From NCBI RefSeq assembly GCF_001017175.1, contig NZ_LCYG01000066.1:1-49678 (forward strand): DNA of 49,678 bases, given 5' to 3'. The stretch's first letter is position 1; the number at the start of each line of letters is the position of its first letter. Position numbers and translations under genes: made by a program. Below are positions 26,883-34,984 of this stretch, piece by piece. The stretch comes from Microvirga vignae. Its GTDB lineage: Bacteria; Pseudomonadota; Alphaproteobacteria; Rhizobiales; Beijerinckiaceae. The notes under the pieces were generated by a model. That model was not told where the DNA came from. It ran no database searches and was given only the letters and a program-made list of their open reading frames with translations.

Positions 26883-27689
26883 TCAGGCGGCCGTGGGCGG
26901 TCCCCTTCGGGGCGCTGGCTGCAAATGGGTATGCACCCCCGGAGCCGCGCCATCCTCTCTGGCCCCCAGCACCATCTCGGTGGCCCAGTTAAGCAGAAGG
27001 GACGTGTAGGCCTGCTGCCACGTTTCTTCGGAGAGTGCGTGATCGGCTCCCTCGATGACGCGGTAGGTCAGCGAGTGAGCGCCCTTGAATGCCGCAAGGT
27101 AGTTCTCGATCACCGGATGCGGAATGATGTCGTCGTGCTCCGACTCCACAATCAGCACGTCGCCCCTGAACGCCGCACAGGCCGCCAGAGCCTGGTTCTC
27201 GTCGGGGCGCACCCGGCCCCGGCGGTAGTCGGCGAGACCGTACTTTTTCAAGTGCTGCTTCGGCAGGGACCAATCCTCGTCCCGATAGAGTGCCGGCACG
27301 CGTAAGGTGAGCCACCGCACGGGGCGCACCGAACTTAGGATTGCAGCCAGGTAGCCTCCATAACTGCTGCCCACCACCGCGATGGCTTCCTGATCCACTG
27401 CTGGGTGGCCGACCAGCGTGTCATAGGCGTTGATCGCATCACGCAAGTTGTCCTCCCGCGTGACAGTCTCTTTCTGCGCCTCCGTTCCCGCATGGCCGCG
27501 GAGGTCAACCGTCAGGCAGACACAGCCCAGGGCTGCGATCTCGCGGGCACGCGCCAGGTACTGCTCCTGACTGCCGCCCCAGCCGTGCAGAAACAGCACG
27601 CCCGGCACCACCGTCGCCGGGGTGATCAATGTACCTGAGATCCGCTGGTCATCGACGGGAATGTCGATCCGTTCATCGCGTGTCGTCAT
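26883..27689 (-). CDS. Alpha/beta hydrolase (dienelactone-hydrolase/prolyl-oligopeptidase-like)
   Basis: A 268-aa alpha/beta-hydrolase. The oxyanion segment HGWGGS (35-40), nucleophile S109 in GSSYGG, acidic residue in ESEHDD (186-187) and H217 in GADHAL give a complete catalytic triad. It should hydrolyse a small ester, amide or peptide in the cytosol; there is no signal peptide. The ATG at 27689 overlaps the upstream DUF3182 gene by 17 nt. A TTG three codons earlier is the alternative. The tight overlap argues for a shared function with that ATP-grasp-like protein. Confidence 0.85.
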   Translation of the reverse strand: MTTRDERIDIPVDDQRISGTLITPATVVPGVLFLHGWGGSQEQYLARAREIAALGCVCLTVDLRGHAGTEAQKETVTREDNLRDAINAYDTLVGHPAVDQEAIAVVGSSYGGYLAAILSSVRPVRWLTLRVPALYRDEDWSLPKQHLKKYGLADYRRGRVRPDENQALAACAAFRGDVLIVESEHDDIIPHPVIENYLAAFKGAHSLTYRVIEGADHALSEETWQQAYTSLLLNWATEMVLGAREDGAAPGVHTHLQPAPRRGPPTAA

Positions 27690-28770
27690 GAGTTCCAATC
27701 ACGGTGTACTTGGTCAACAATCCAATCCGTTCGTCGATCCCACGGAAATAAAGCGTCGCATGTGGTGGTGGCGGGTCGCTCGCGCCGTAAATCTCCACTG
27801 TGGACGCGCGCACCACTTGCAGGCCGGGATCGGCCTGGAAGGCCTCGAGGGCAGCGATTTCGGCGCCGGTCGCCCCGCCGATGCGCCAGGACTGCTCCAG
27901 CACGCCTGAGCGCCACTGTCCGCTGGCGTCCAGTCCCTGGGCGACGTCATAGTTGCGTCGAGAGGCGAACATGCCAGAGAAGACGCTTGTTGCGGCATCG
28001 TATACCTGGGCTTGCTCCACGGCGATGCGAAGGCCCTCGGAAAGGAAAAGCCGGGGCAGCGCGCCGAAATCTCCGCGCACGACCACGAGATCGGTCCCGC
28101 CATACACCTCGTTGCCGGTCAGGTCTGTCGTCAGGCGCTGACTGCCGTAATAAGCCGCCGCGAGGTCTCCCACCCGCACCTGGCCGACACTGTAGGTGAT
28201 GACATCGGTGAGATTCTCTTCCAAAACCAGCCCAGCCTCGGCCAGCTCAGCGGGATTCAGCGTGGCGATAACGTCGTCCAGGCCGATTGTGTCTACCACC
28301 ACGACCTGCCCGCGTCCGGCGGTGGCGTGCACCGGCTTGAGGCGCACGGGTCCGTACTCCAGGAGATTACGGCCGGCGGCCTGGGCCTGCTCCGGCGTGA
28401 AGACGGAAAAGCCCCGCAGAACACAATCCCGCACCTGATTGGGAAACGTATCGGACCAGCCCTCAGGCGCAGGGCCCCGTGTCTCGATGCGGGGATGCGT
28501 GATGAGCTTGGTCGCCACGAACGGATAAGGCACGACACCTCCGAAGAGATGGTGCTCGGCCGTGATGCCGAGCCGGGCGGCCTGCTCGACACCCATCAGC
28601 GTGTCGCTTGGAACAAAGTAAACCCTGCCGGAATAGCGGGCCGAGGCGTCGTATTCGCCCGCATAGGCAAAGCCCATCAGAGCCGCCAGCCGCCTAGCGA
28701 TTTCAGCTCGAGTCGCCCGTTCATGCGTATTGGTGAATCCACCCTGTCGAGGTGAATACTCGACCACCAC
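27673..28770 (-). CDS. DUF3182 family protein (ATP-grasp-like)
   Basis: About 365 aa from a GTG at 28770. The body matches DUF3182 as I recall it: THERATRAEIARRLAALMGF, YFVPSDTLMG, GGVVPYPFVATKLITHP, RLKPVHATAGRGQ and LVLEENL. The Lys/Gly-rich KPVHATAGRGQ and acidic EEN segments resemble an ATP-grasp ligase core. No function is established. The open frame continues to 28995, but its extra N-terminus covers a hairpin region and looks like read-through of repeat DNA, so a GTG start at 28770 (or 28767) is proposed. It overlaps the alpha/beta hydrolase gene, suggesting a two-gene operon. Confidence 0.75.
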   Translation of the reverse strand: MVVEYSPRQGGFTNTHERATRAEIARRLAALMGFAYAGEYDASARYSGRVYFVPSDTLMGVEQAARLGITAEHHLFGGVVPYPFVATKLITHPRIETRGPAPEGWSDTFPNQVRDCVLRGFSVFTPEQAQAAGRNLLEYGPVRLKPVHATAGRGQVVVVDTIGLDDVIATLNPAELAEAGLVLEENLTDVITYSVGQVRVGDLAAAYYGSQRLTTDLTGNEVYGGTDLVVVRGDFGALPRLFLSEGLRIAVEQAQVYDAATSVFSGMFASRRNYDVAQGLDASGQWRSGVLEQSWRIGGATGAEIAALEAFQADPGLQVVRASTVEIYGASDPPPPHATLYFRGIDERIGLLTKYTVIGTHDDTR

Positions 28771-29193
28771 GTCCTGCAGCAAGCCAAGCTCCCGTGCAGC
28801 ATTATCCTGAAGACCAAGCGGTTGGATGTCCCCGAGTTCCGGTGCGCGAGTGGCGGCATTCCACGAGTGTCCAGTCCTGGCACAAAGCGGAAGGAGACTG
28901 AATGTCTCCTTCAGGACGGAAAAGCAGATGTTCCTGAGAGAAAGGGGAGCTTCAGAGTCCGACCCGTTGCAGACATCAAGGGCCAGTCCATCCAAGATGC
29001 CAGCAGAGCGGCTGACGATGGTAAGAAGCGGAAAGGATCAGTCGAACAGGGCACTCCAAGTCGATCACTCGGCACGAAATGCCTAAATCTTGAGCAAAAT
29101 GCGCTCGAGCCCACGGACCCTCCAGCGGATGACTTTGGCCTGAAACTTGCCTGATGCTTCAGCCGAGGATCGGCATCGAGAGCTCCCAACAAC
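28771..29193. other. Divergent intergenic region between DUF3182 and nasT
   Basis: About 420 bp with no convincing gene. It contains a 9-bp perfect hairpin (28890-28912). Near nasT, at 29089-29107, it has CTTGAGC-N7-GCTCG, which resembles the CTTGAGC-N7-GTGCA box found ahead of both NasT-type leaders. Downstream of that box I find no pair of AnnGnn hexaloops, only a GCCG/CGGC stem with a 5-nt loop near 29163. Promoters for nasT and for the DUF3182 operon should lie here. Confidence 0.4.
28890..28912. repeat. 9-bp perfect hairpin upstream of DUF3182
   Basis: GAAGGAGAC (28890-28898) is followed by TGAAT and the exact complement GTCTCCTTC (28904-28912). Translated, the flanking stretch gives the NGSDSEAPLS-LRNICF string. 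I recall that string from spurious small proteins predicted over intergenic repeats in related genomes, so this may be part of a dispersed repeat. The repeat status is inference. Confidence 0.45.
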
Positions 29194-29802
29194 TTGACTA
29201 AAGATACTCAAACAGGTCAGCGGCCTCTTCGCGTTGCGATCATCGAGGAGAATAGCATCAGGGCCGCTATTCTCCTCGACGGCCTGCGGGATGCCGGAGT
29301 CGCCGACGTGGAAGTCATCGATACGATGACCCACATGCTTCGCCGGCTGAGCACCATCGATCCGGACGTGATCATCATCGGGATTGAGAATCCCAGCCGC
29401 GATGTGCTCGAGCAGATGTTCCAGGTCTCAAAACTCGTCTCCCGTCCGGTGGCCATGTTCGTGGACCGGTCCGACGACGGCATGATCCAGGCCGCCGTCG
29501 AAGCGGGCGTGTCCGCCTATGTCGTCGACGGACTACGCAAGGAGCGAGTGAAGGCCATCGTGGACATGGCGGTCAGCCGGTTCAACGCATTCGACCGCCT
29601 GCAGCGCGAGCTGGTGGCAGCCCGCAACGAACTGGCGTCCCGCAAGATCATCGAGCGTGCCAAGGGAATCCTGATGAGAACCCGGCATCTCTCGGAAGAG
29701 GAGGCCTATGCGCTTCTTCGCCAAACGGCCATGAACGAAAAAAGAAAGCTCGTCGACATTGCGCAGAGCGTCGTCACGGCGGCTTCGCTTCTGGAGAAAT
29801 AA
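29194..29802 (+). CDS. nasT: NasT: ANTAR-domain RNA-binding antiterminator
   Basis: A 202-aa AmiR/NasT protein. Residues 12-130 form a response-regulator-like domain, followed by a coiled coil and the C-terminal ANTAR RNA-binding domain (from KIIERAKGILM at 151 to VVTAASLL). The position at the end of the third strand, where a receiver has its phosphorylated Asp, is Gly63 (VIIIGIENPSRD). Control should therefore come from sequestration by NasS rather than phosphorylation. NasT binds paired hexaloop hairpins in leader RNA and prevents termination when nitrate or nitrite frees it from NasS. The start is TTG at 29194; there is no better ATG. nasS follows 4 nt after its stop. Confidence 0.92.
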   Translation: MTKDTQTGQRPLRVAIIEENSIRAAILLDGLRDAGVADVEVIDTMTHMLRRLSTIDPDVIIIGIENPSRDVLEQMFQVSKLVSRPVAMFVDRSDDGMIQAAVEAGVSAYVVDGLRKERVKAIVDMAVSRFNAFDRLQRELVAARNELASRKIIERAKGILMRTRHLSEEEAYALLRQTAMNEKRKLVDIAQSVVTAASLLEK

Positions 29803-29806
29803 TCGC

Positions 29807-31129
29807 GTGTTGGATTCGCAAGCATTCGGGGGGCATCCGGTCAGCCAATCAGGATCATCGGACGATATGCCGACCCGAAACACAGGCCGGCCCTCGCCGG
29901 AGCGGCTGGTGCGCATAGGGTTCATTCCGCTCCTCGATATGGCGGTTCTTGCGGCAGCTGAAGAGCAGGGCTTCGCCCGACGCGAGGGCATTCGCCTGCA
30001 ACTCGTCAAGGATGTGTCATGGTCGAACATCCGCGACAGGCTGGCCTTCCGGCAGTTCGACGTCGCTCACATGCTGAGCCCGATGCCGGTCGCCTCCCAC
30101 CTGGGTCTCGGCTCGAATCCATATCGTTGCTTCACGCCCTTCGCTCTTGGGCGTGGGGGCAACAGCGTAACGCTCTCGCTCGAACTGTATCGCGAGATGC
30201 AGATAGCCGCCGACCTCGACGGCTCGGAGGATGCGCTTGCAAACGCTCTCGCTTTGAAGGCCGTGATCGAACGCAGGAGGCGTCAGGGCCGCAAGCCGCT
30301 CGTCTTCGCCATGACCTACCCGTTCTCGTCCCATAACTATGAGTTCCGCTTCTGGCTTGCGGCCGGCGGCATCGACCCGGACAGCGACGTCATCATGACG
30401 GTGGTCCCGCCGCCGCTGACGGTGGATGCCATGGCGGCGCGGGCTATCGACGGCTTCTGCGTCAACGCCCCTTGGAACATGATCGCCGTCGAAAAGGGCG
30501 TGGGCCGAATTGTGGCCACCAAGGCCGACATATGGCCGTCCGCCCCGGAGAAGGTGCTCGGCGTCAGTCCCGACTGGGCGGAGAAGAACCCGGAGACCTT
30601 ATCGCGGTTGATCGTGGCGCTGGATGCCGCCGCCCGCTGGTGCGACGATCCCGGCAATCACGGCAGCTTGGCTCAGATGCTGGGTGATCGGGCTTGTGTG
30701 GGCATCTCGCCGGATATGATCCTGCGGCTTCTCAAGGGAGAACTCACTGTCGATCCGGGCGGCAGAACGCGATCGATCGAGAATTACCTGATGTTCCACG
30801 GGCAGGCCGCCAACTTCCCCTGGATCAGTCAGGCCCGGTGGATCTACAGTCAAATGGTCCGCTGGGGGCAGGTCGCTCACGATGAGCCTTGCCTTGCACA
30901 GGTCGAAGCCGCTTATCGGCCAGATATCTATCGCAGCGTTCTCGCAGGCTCGGCAACGGCCGTTCCTCTCATCGACAGCAAGGTCGAGGGCGTTGGATCC
31001 AGTTCGACCGTCGTTCCCACCGCAGGCGGGGACCTCACCCTGGCCGCGGATGCGTTCATTGACCGGCGTGCTTTCGACCCGAGCGATATCCCGGGTTACG
31101 TGAGCGGCTTTGCGATCAGGACGAAGTAG
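29807..31129 (+). CDS. nasS: NasS: cytoplasmic nitrate/nitrite sensor (NrtA-like)
   Basis: About 440 aa, homologous to the periplasmic nitrate-binding protein NrtA but without a signal peptide, as expected for the cytosolic sensor NasS. Features include VRIGFIPLLDMAVLAAAEEQGF near the N-terminus, VSWSNIRDRLAFRQFDVAHMLSPMP and DGFCVNAPWN, which belong to the type 2 periplasmic-binding fold. Without ligand it holds NasT; nitrate or nitrite binding releases it. A GTG at 29807 with GGAG upstream, 4 nt after nasT, is preferred. The ATG at 29867 is the alternative. Confidence 0.9.
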   Translation: MLDSQAFGGHPVSQSGSSDDMPTRNTGRPSPERLVRIGFIPLLDMAVLAAAEEQGFARREGIRLQLVKDVSWSNIRDRLAFRQFDVAHMLSPMPVASHLGLGSNPYRCFTPFALGRGGNSVTLSLELYREMQIAADLDGSEDALANALALKAVIERRRRQGRKPLVFAMTYPFSSHNYEFRFWLAAGGIDPDSDVIMTVVPPPLTVDAMAARAIDGFCVNAPWNMIAVEKGVGRIVATKADIWPSAPEKVLGVSPDWAEKNPETLSRLIVALDAAARWCDDPGNHGSLAQMLGDRACVGISPDMILRLLKGELTVDPGGRTRSIENYLMFHGQAANFPWISQARWIYSQMVRWGQVAHDEPCLAQVEAAYRPDIYRSVLAGSATAVPLIDSKVEGVGSSSTVVPTAGGDLTLAADAFIDRRAFDPSDIPGYVSGFAIRTK

Positions 31130-31194
31130 ACCGCAATGGCGGCGAAATACGCAATCGGGCACAGACAATAGGCGTATCATGCACAAACAATCGA

Positions 31195-31224
31195 CTTGAG
31201 CGAATTCCGTGCAGTGCTAACCTT
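31195..31224 (+). promoter_or_regulatory. Promoter-like box shared with nirB, upstream of cysG leader
   Basis: CTTGAGC-N7-GTGCA at 31195-31213 is matched with identical spacing upstream of nirB (34903-34921). TTGAGC can serve as a -35 and TAACCT (from 31218) as a weak -10 with a 16-bp gap. That predicts transcription starting near 31230, about 45 nt before the first leader hairpin. A small dyad AACCTT-N6-AAGGTT lies at 31219-31236. Confidence 0.5.
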
Positions 31225-31275
31225 TTTCCCAAGGTTTGGTCAGACAATGAAGTCGTAGCCGCCTTGATCAGCAGC

Positions 31276-31338
31276 GCCGATCAACGACGATCGGCCGCAC
31301 GTGCCTTCTGAAGAGGCATTTTCCCGACAACGACGTCG
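31276..31338 (+). ncRNA. NasT-responsive ANTAR leader element upstream of cysG (two hexaloop hairpins)
   Basis: Hairpin P1: GCCGATC (31276-31282), loop AACGAC, GATCGGC (31289-31295), a perfect 7-bp stem. Hairpin P2: CGAC (31325-31328), loop AACGAC (31329-31334), GTCG (31335-31338). Both loops are six nucleotides with A at position 1 and G at position 4, the known signature of RNA bound by ANTAR antiterminators. NasT is encoded just upstream on the same strand, so it is the obvious ligand. P2's 3' arm overlaps a competing pairing, CGCATG (31337-31342) with CATGCG (31368-31373), which could form when NasT is absent. Confidence 0.8.
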
Positions 31339-31353
31339 CATGATTGGTTGCAG

Positions 31354-31394
31354 TGCCGTTGCAGCGGCATGCGGTTCATCACGCGGCGTTTTTT
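31354..31394 (+). terminator. Leader terminator candidate before cysG
   Basis: TGCCG-N6-CGGCA (31354-31369) forms one hairpin. Alternatively TGCCGT can pair with GCGGCG (31383-31388), directly abutting six T residues (31389-31394). The T run after a GC dyad, about 15 nt beyond the ANTAR hairpins and 70 nt before the cysG start, fits the terminator that NasT must overcome. Which stem forms cannot be settled by eye. Confidence 0.5.
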
Positions 31395-31461
31395 GCGTTC
31401 AGGCAAGGTCCTCGTGATCGGCGTGGACGACCTGTGCCCGCATGGAATCCGGAGGTCATTG

Positions 31462-32940
31462 ATGCTGCAGCCGTTAAGAAAGCCGTCCGAAGCCGAGCCC
31501 GGCCGCTTGGGCCGCCTCGCCAAGCTGCCGGTCTTCTTCGACCTGCGCGGCAAGCGCGCCGTGCTCATCGGCGGGTCGCCTGGCGCTGCCTGGAAGGCGG
31601 AGCTTCTCTCCGCGGCGGGAGCCCATGTGGATGTCTATGCGACGGAGATCTGCGCTGAGATGGAGGCCCTGCTGGCTCGCGGAGCGGCAGATGGCCGTCT
31701 CACGCTGCATCGCAGGAGTTGGACGCCCGAGATCCTGAACGATGCCGCTCTCGCAGTCGCGGATCTCGAGGAGGAAGGCGAGGCGGAGGCCTTCGCCTCG
31801 GCGGCGCGTCGGTCCGGCGTCCCGATGAACGTGGTCGACAAGCCCGGCTACTGCGATTTTCAGTTCGGCTCGGTGGTCAACCGCTCGCCGGTCGTCATCG
31901 GCATCTCGACCGACGGAGCCGCGCCGATCCTGGGACAAGCCATCCGGCGTCGCATCGAGACATTGCTGCATCCGTCCCTGTCCTCATGGGCCGCGCTCGC
32001 CAAGGCGATGCGCGAGCGCATCATGGAGCAACTGCCTCCGGGGCTGTCCCGGCGTGCGTTCTGGGAGCGCTTCGCCGATCTGGCGTTCCAGGGCCGCCCG
32101 CCGGAGGCCATGGAATCGAGTGCTGATGCCGTGCTCAGACACATCGCGGCGCGGCCCGTCGGGGCCGTGGGGCGTGTCACGCTCGTCGGCGCGGGGCCAG
32201 GCGATGCGGAACTGCTGACCCTCAAGGCCGTACGGGCGCTCCAAGGCGCCGACGTCATTCTCTTCGACGATCTGGTTTCGGAGGACGTCCTCGAACTCGC
32301 CCGCCGTGAAGCGAAGCGCCTCATGGTCGGAAAGCGGGGAGGGCGCTCATCCTGCGCACAGGAAGACATCAATGATCTCATGACCCGCCTGGCCCTGCAG
32401 GGAAAGCACGTGGTTCGCCTGAAGTCCGGCGATCCCATGATCTTCGGGCGGGCCGGGGAGGAGATCGAATACCTGGAGTGCGCCGGCGTTCCCGTGGATG
32501 TGGTGCCGGGCATCACCGCCGGCATCGCCCTTGCATCGGCGCTGGGCGTGTCCCTTACCCATCGCGAGATCGCGCAGTCGGTTCGGTTCGTGACCGGATG
32601 CGCGAAGACGGGACGCATTCCGGACAACCTCGATTGGCGCGGCCTGGCGGATCCTCTCACCACGACGATCTTCTACATGGCCGGAGGAACGGCGGGCGCG
32701 ATTGCCGCGCGGTTGATGGAGGAAGGCTTCTCCCCGGAGACTCCGGCGGTGATGGTGTCGAACGTGTCGCGGGGTGACGAGCGCTGGGCAGGCTCCATCT
32801 CGGATCTCGGCGAGGCAAGCGACCGGCGCGATCCTTCGAAGCCCGTCATCATCGGCATCGGCCGCGTCTTCGGCAGGGTCGGTCAATCGAGCCTGCGGTG
32901 CGTTCCCGCATCTGCCCAGCGGCTCCTGGCGGAAGCGTAA
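31462..32940 (+). CDS. cysG: Siroheme synthase CysG (precorrin-2 dehydrogenase/ferrochelatase plus uroporphyrinogen-III methyltransferase)
   Basis: A 492-aa bifunctional enzyme. The N-terminal half is the NAD-dependent dehydrogenase/chelatase (VLIGGSPGAAWK nucleotide loop; VVDKPGYCDFQFGSVVNRSP). The C-terminal half, from about 232, is the SAM-dependent methyltransferase: VGAGPGDAELLTLKA, LKSGDPMIFGRAGEE, VVPGITAGIALAS, TGCAKTGRIP and FYMAGGTAG. It turns uroporphyrinogen III into siroheme, the cofactor of NirB. The ATG at 31462 is preceded by GGAGGT. The frame is open back to 31348, but that would place the ANTAR leader terminator inside the coding region. hemD follows 18 nt downstream. Confidence 0.92.
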   Translation: MLQPLRKPSEAEPGRLGRLAKLPVFFDLRGKRAVLIGGSPGAAWKAELLSAAGAHVDVYATEICAEMEALLARGAADGRLTLHRRSWTPEILNDAALAVADLEEEGEAEAFASAARRSGVPMNVVDKPGYCDFQFGSVVNRSPVVIGISTDGAAPILGQAIRRRIETLLHPSLSSWAALAKAMRERIMEQLPPGLSRRAFWERFADLAFQGRPPEAMESSADAVLRHIAARPVGAVGRVTLVGAGPGDAELLTLKAVRALQGADVILFDDLVSEDVLELARREAKRLMVGKRGGRSSCAQEDINDLMTRLALQGKHVVRLKSGDPMIFGRAGEEIEYLECAGVPVDVVPGITAGIALASALGVSLTHREIAQSVRFVTGCAKTGRIPDNLDWRGLADPLTTTIFYMAGGTAGAIAARLMEEGFSPETPAVMVSNVSRGDERWAGSISDLGEASDRRDPSKPVIIGIGRVFGRVGQSSLRCVPASAQRLLAEA

Positions 32941-32958
32941 GCAAAGGGAGGACGGATC

Positions 32959-33786
32959 ATGCTCCAGGGTCGAAGGATAGCTGTGCCCGAGAGCCGCGAG
33001 CTCGATCTGTTCGTGAACATGCTTGAGCGGCACGGCGCAATCGCTGTTCGCTGTCCATTGGTGTCGATCCACGATGTGGAGGATGCTGCACCGGTTCAGG
33101 TCTGGCTCAAGCGGCTTGCCGAAGGACGGCACGACAGCCTTGTTCTCTATACGGGCGAGGGACTGAGCCGTCTCCTTGATTTCGCTCGGCGCAGCGGCAT
33201 CGAGGCCGAAGTGATCGCCGGCCTTCGCCGGACGCGCAAGATCGTCCGCGGGCCGAAGCCGGCCAAGGTCCTGCGCGGCATCGGTCTCACACCGGATATA
33301 GCCGCAGAGGAGCCCACCACGGCCGGTTTGATCGCGACCTTGTCTGCGTTGGATCTGAGTGGCACTTGCATCGGCGTGCAGCTTTATCCCGGAGGTGAGC
33401 ATCTGCTGACTGCGTTTCTGAATCAGGCTGGTGCCGAGGCTGATCCTGTTCTTTGCTACCGCTATGCCTCGGAGGAGGAGGACGAGCGGGTTGCCCGCCT
33501 CATCGATGAGCTTGTCACGGAAGCCATCGATCTGATCGCTTTCACCAGCACGGCGCAGGTGCGTCGGCTTCAGGAAGTTGCGCGACGGTTCGGCAGAACA
33601 GCGGAACTCGATGCGGCGATGCGGCGGGCTCTGATTGCTGCCGTTGGTCCGGTCACGGCGCAGGCCATCGCGGAGGCAGGCTGGCCTGTTGCGGTGATGC
33701 CGAAGGACAGCTTTCATCTCAAGCCCATGGTCGTTGCACTTGGTAAGATGCTGGTGACCGATGCGAGCGCTATTCCTCTCGCCTGA
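32959..33786 (+). CDS. hemD: Uroporphyrinogen-III synthase family protein
   Basis: A 275-aa HemD-type two-lobed protein: VPESRELDLFVNMLERHGA, a central LIATLSALDLSGTCIGVQLYPG hinge, then FTSTAQVRRL and AAVGPVTAQAIAEAGW. It cyclises hydroxymethylbilane to uroporphyrinogen III, the substrate of CysG, so the pair feeds siroheme production. Versions found in nitrite-assimilation clusters are probably dedicated copies alongside the housekeeping hemD; that is inference. GGGAGG lies 8-13 nt before the ATG. The 3' end overlaps the convergent epimerase-like gene by 17 nt. Confidence 0.87.
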   Translation: MLQGRRIAVPESRELDLFVNMLERHGAIAVRCPLVSIHDVEDAAPVQVWLKRLAEGRHDSLVLYTGEGLSRLLDFARRSGIEAEVIAGLRRTRKIVRGPKPAKVLRGIGLTPDIAAEEPTTAGLIATLSALDLSGTCIGVQLYPGGEHLLTAFLNQAGAEADPVLCYRYASEEEDERVARLIDELVTEAIDLIAFTSTAQVRRLQEVARRFGRTAELDAAMRRALIAAVGPVTAQAIAEAGWPVAVMPKDSFHLKPMVVALGKMLVTDASAIPLA

Positions 33787-34675
33787 TCTTCTCACCCGAT
33801 GATCCGACGCCTTCACCAGCGGCGTGGAGCGCCTCGAGGCCTTCGCGATAGGTGGGGAAGCGAAGCCTCACTCCCAGCTCGTCCTTGATGCGCGTATTCC
33901 GAACCCGCTTGTTGTCCTGGTAGAAGGAGCGGGCCATGGGACTGAGATCGGCTGTCGCGAACGGCTCCTCCGGAGGCGGCTCAAGACCCAGAAGGCGAGC
34001 CGCATACGCGATCACGTCTTGGGGAGGGCACGGCTCGTCGTCGGCAACATTGTAGATCGCGTTGCGGCTTGGTCGATCGATGGACGCCATCAGAACGTGC
34101 GCGATGTCGGCGGCATGGATGCGGTTGAAAACCTGTCCAGGCTTGATGAGGCGCCGAGCCGTTCCATTCGCGACTTTCAGGAGAGCGTTGCGTCCTGGCC
34201 CGTAGATGCCGGCGAGGCGGAAGATCTGGACGGAGAATGGCGCGCCCTTTCCGAGATCGAGCCATTGTCCCTCGGCAGCGATCCTATGACGCGAGCGTTC
34301 GTTGACAGGGCTGGGCGGGGTATTCTCGTCGACCCATGCGCCGTTCGCATCGCCGTAAACGCCGACAGTCGAAAGATATCCGATCCAGCGCAGGCGCGGG
34401 GCCGATGCGATTGCATCGGACAACGATCTCAGGACGGGATCGGATCCGGGGGCAGGCGGTATCGAGACAAGCAGGGCATCGACGCGACGAATTTCATCGA
34501 CAATGCCCGGATCATATCTCTCGGCATCAAAGAAGTAAGGAATAATCCCGGAAGCCTCCAGCGTTTCGGCTTTCGTCTCGGAGCGAAGCGTGCCGCCGAT
34601 CCGTGCGAAACGGTGCCGGTAAGGACCGATGAATTGCTGTGCAGTGTAACCGGGGCCGAAGACGAAAAGATTCAT
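33770..34675 (-). CDS. NAD(P)-dependent SDR/epimerase-like protein (YeeZ-type)
   Basis: A 301-aa extended-SDR Rossmann protein. The N-terminal GPGYTAQQF replaces the usual GxxGxxG, as in YeeZ-like members. Further features are the YLSTVGVYG segment (Ser and Tyr region of the active site), FRLAGIYGPGRNAL and NRIHAADIAHV. It probably acts on a nucleotide-sugar or similar cytosolic substrate; the specific reaction is unknown. The ATG at 34675 starts directly at the Rossmann strand; a 22-codon extension upstream is unlikely. It sits, oppositely oriented, between the hemD and nirB units and has no evident link to nitrite metabolism. Confidence 0.85.
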   Translation of the reverse strand: MNLFVFGPGYTAQQFIGPYRHRFARIGGTLRSETKAETLEASGIIPYFFDAERYDPGIVDEIRRVDALLVSIPPAPGSDPVLRSLSDAIASAPRLRWIGYLSTVGVYGDANGAWVDENTPPSPVNERSRHRIAAEGQWLDLGKGAPFSVQIFRLAGIYGPGRNALLKVANGTARRLIKPGQVFNRIHAADIAHVLMASIDRPSRNAIYNVADDEPCPPQDVIAYAARLLGLEPPPEEPFATADLSPMARSFYQDNKRVRNTRIKDELGVRLRFPTYREGLEALHAAGEGVGSSGEKIRREE

Positions 34676-34902
34676 GGAAGGGATACGACAGGAATGTCTG
34701 AGTGCTGACCGGAGTTTATCGAAGGAACAGAGAACCGGCAAATCCTCCTTACAGTGCCGCTTCGTCTCGTGCCGCCACTGGCCAGTTCCGTATTCTGCTT
34801 CTTCGTAGCTCGGCCGAACGATCAGGAGAAGCGAGCGGTTATGGTGATCACTCCAAGGGCATAAGGCTGATCATATGTTAGCCACCGTGCTCAATTTATC
34901 TC

Positions 34903-34932
34903 CTTGAGCAAAAAGCGTGCACTCGGTAGCTT
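34903..34932 (+). promoter_or_regulatory. Promoter-like box shared with cysG, upstream of nirB leader
   Basis: CTTGAGC-N7-GTGCA (34903-34921) repeats the arrangement before cysG. TTGAGC can act as -35 and TAGCTT (34927-34932) as -10 with a 17-bp gap. The distance from the box to the first ANTAR hairpin (34985) is 64 nt. The cysG leader has 63 nt to its 7-bp stem and 64 nt if only the inner 6 bp are counted. Confidence 0.5.
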
Positions 34933-34984
34933 TCAAGAACAACGCGGGTCACGACAACGAAGTCCAAAGACTCCGCTCGACCGT

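Noticed and set aside
34953..34964. Third possible hexaloop GAC-AACGAA-GTC in the nirB leader
   Set aside because: It has A1 and G4, but only a 3-bp stem and no counterpart in the cysG leader; probably chance.
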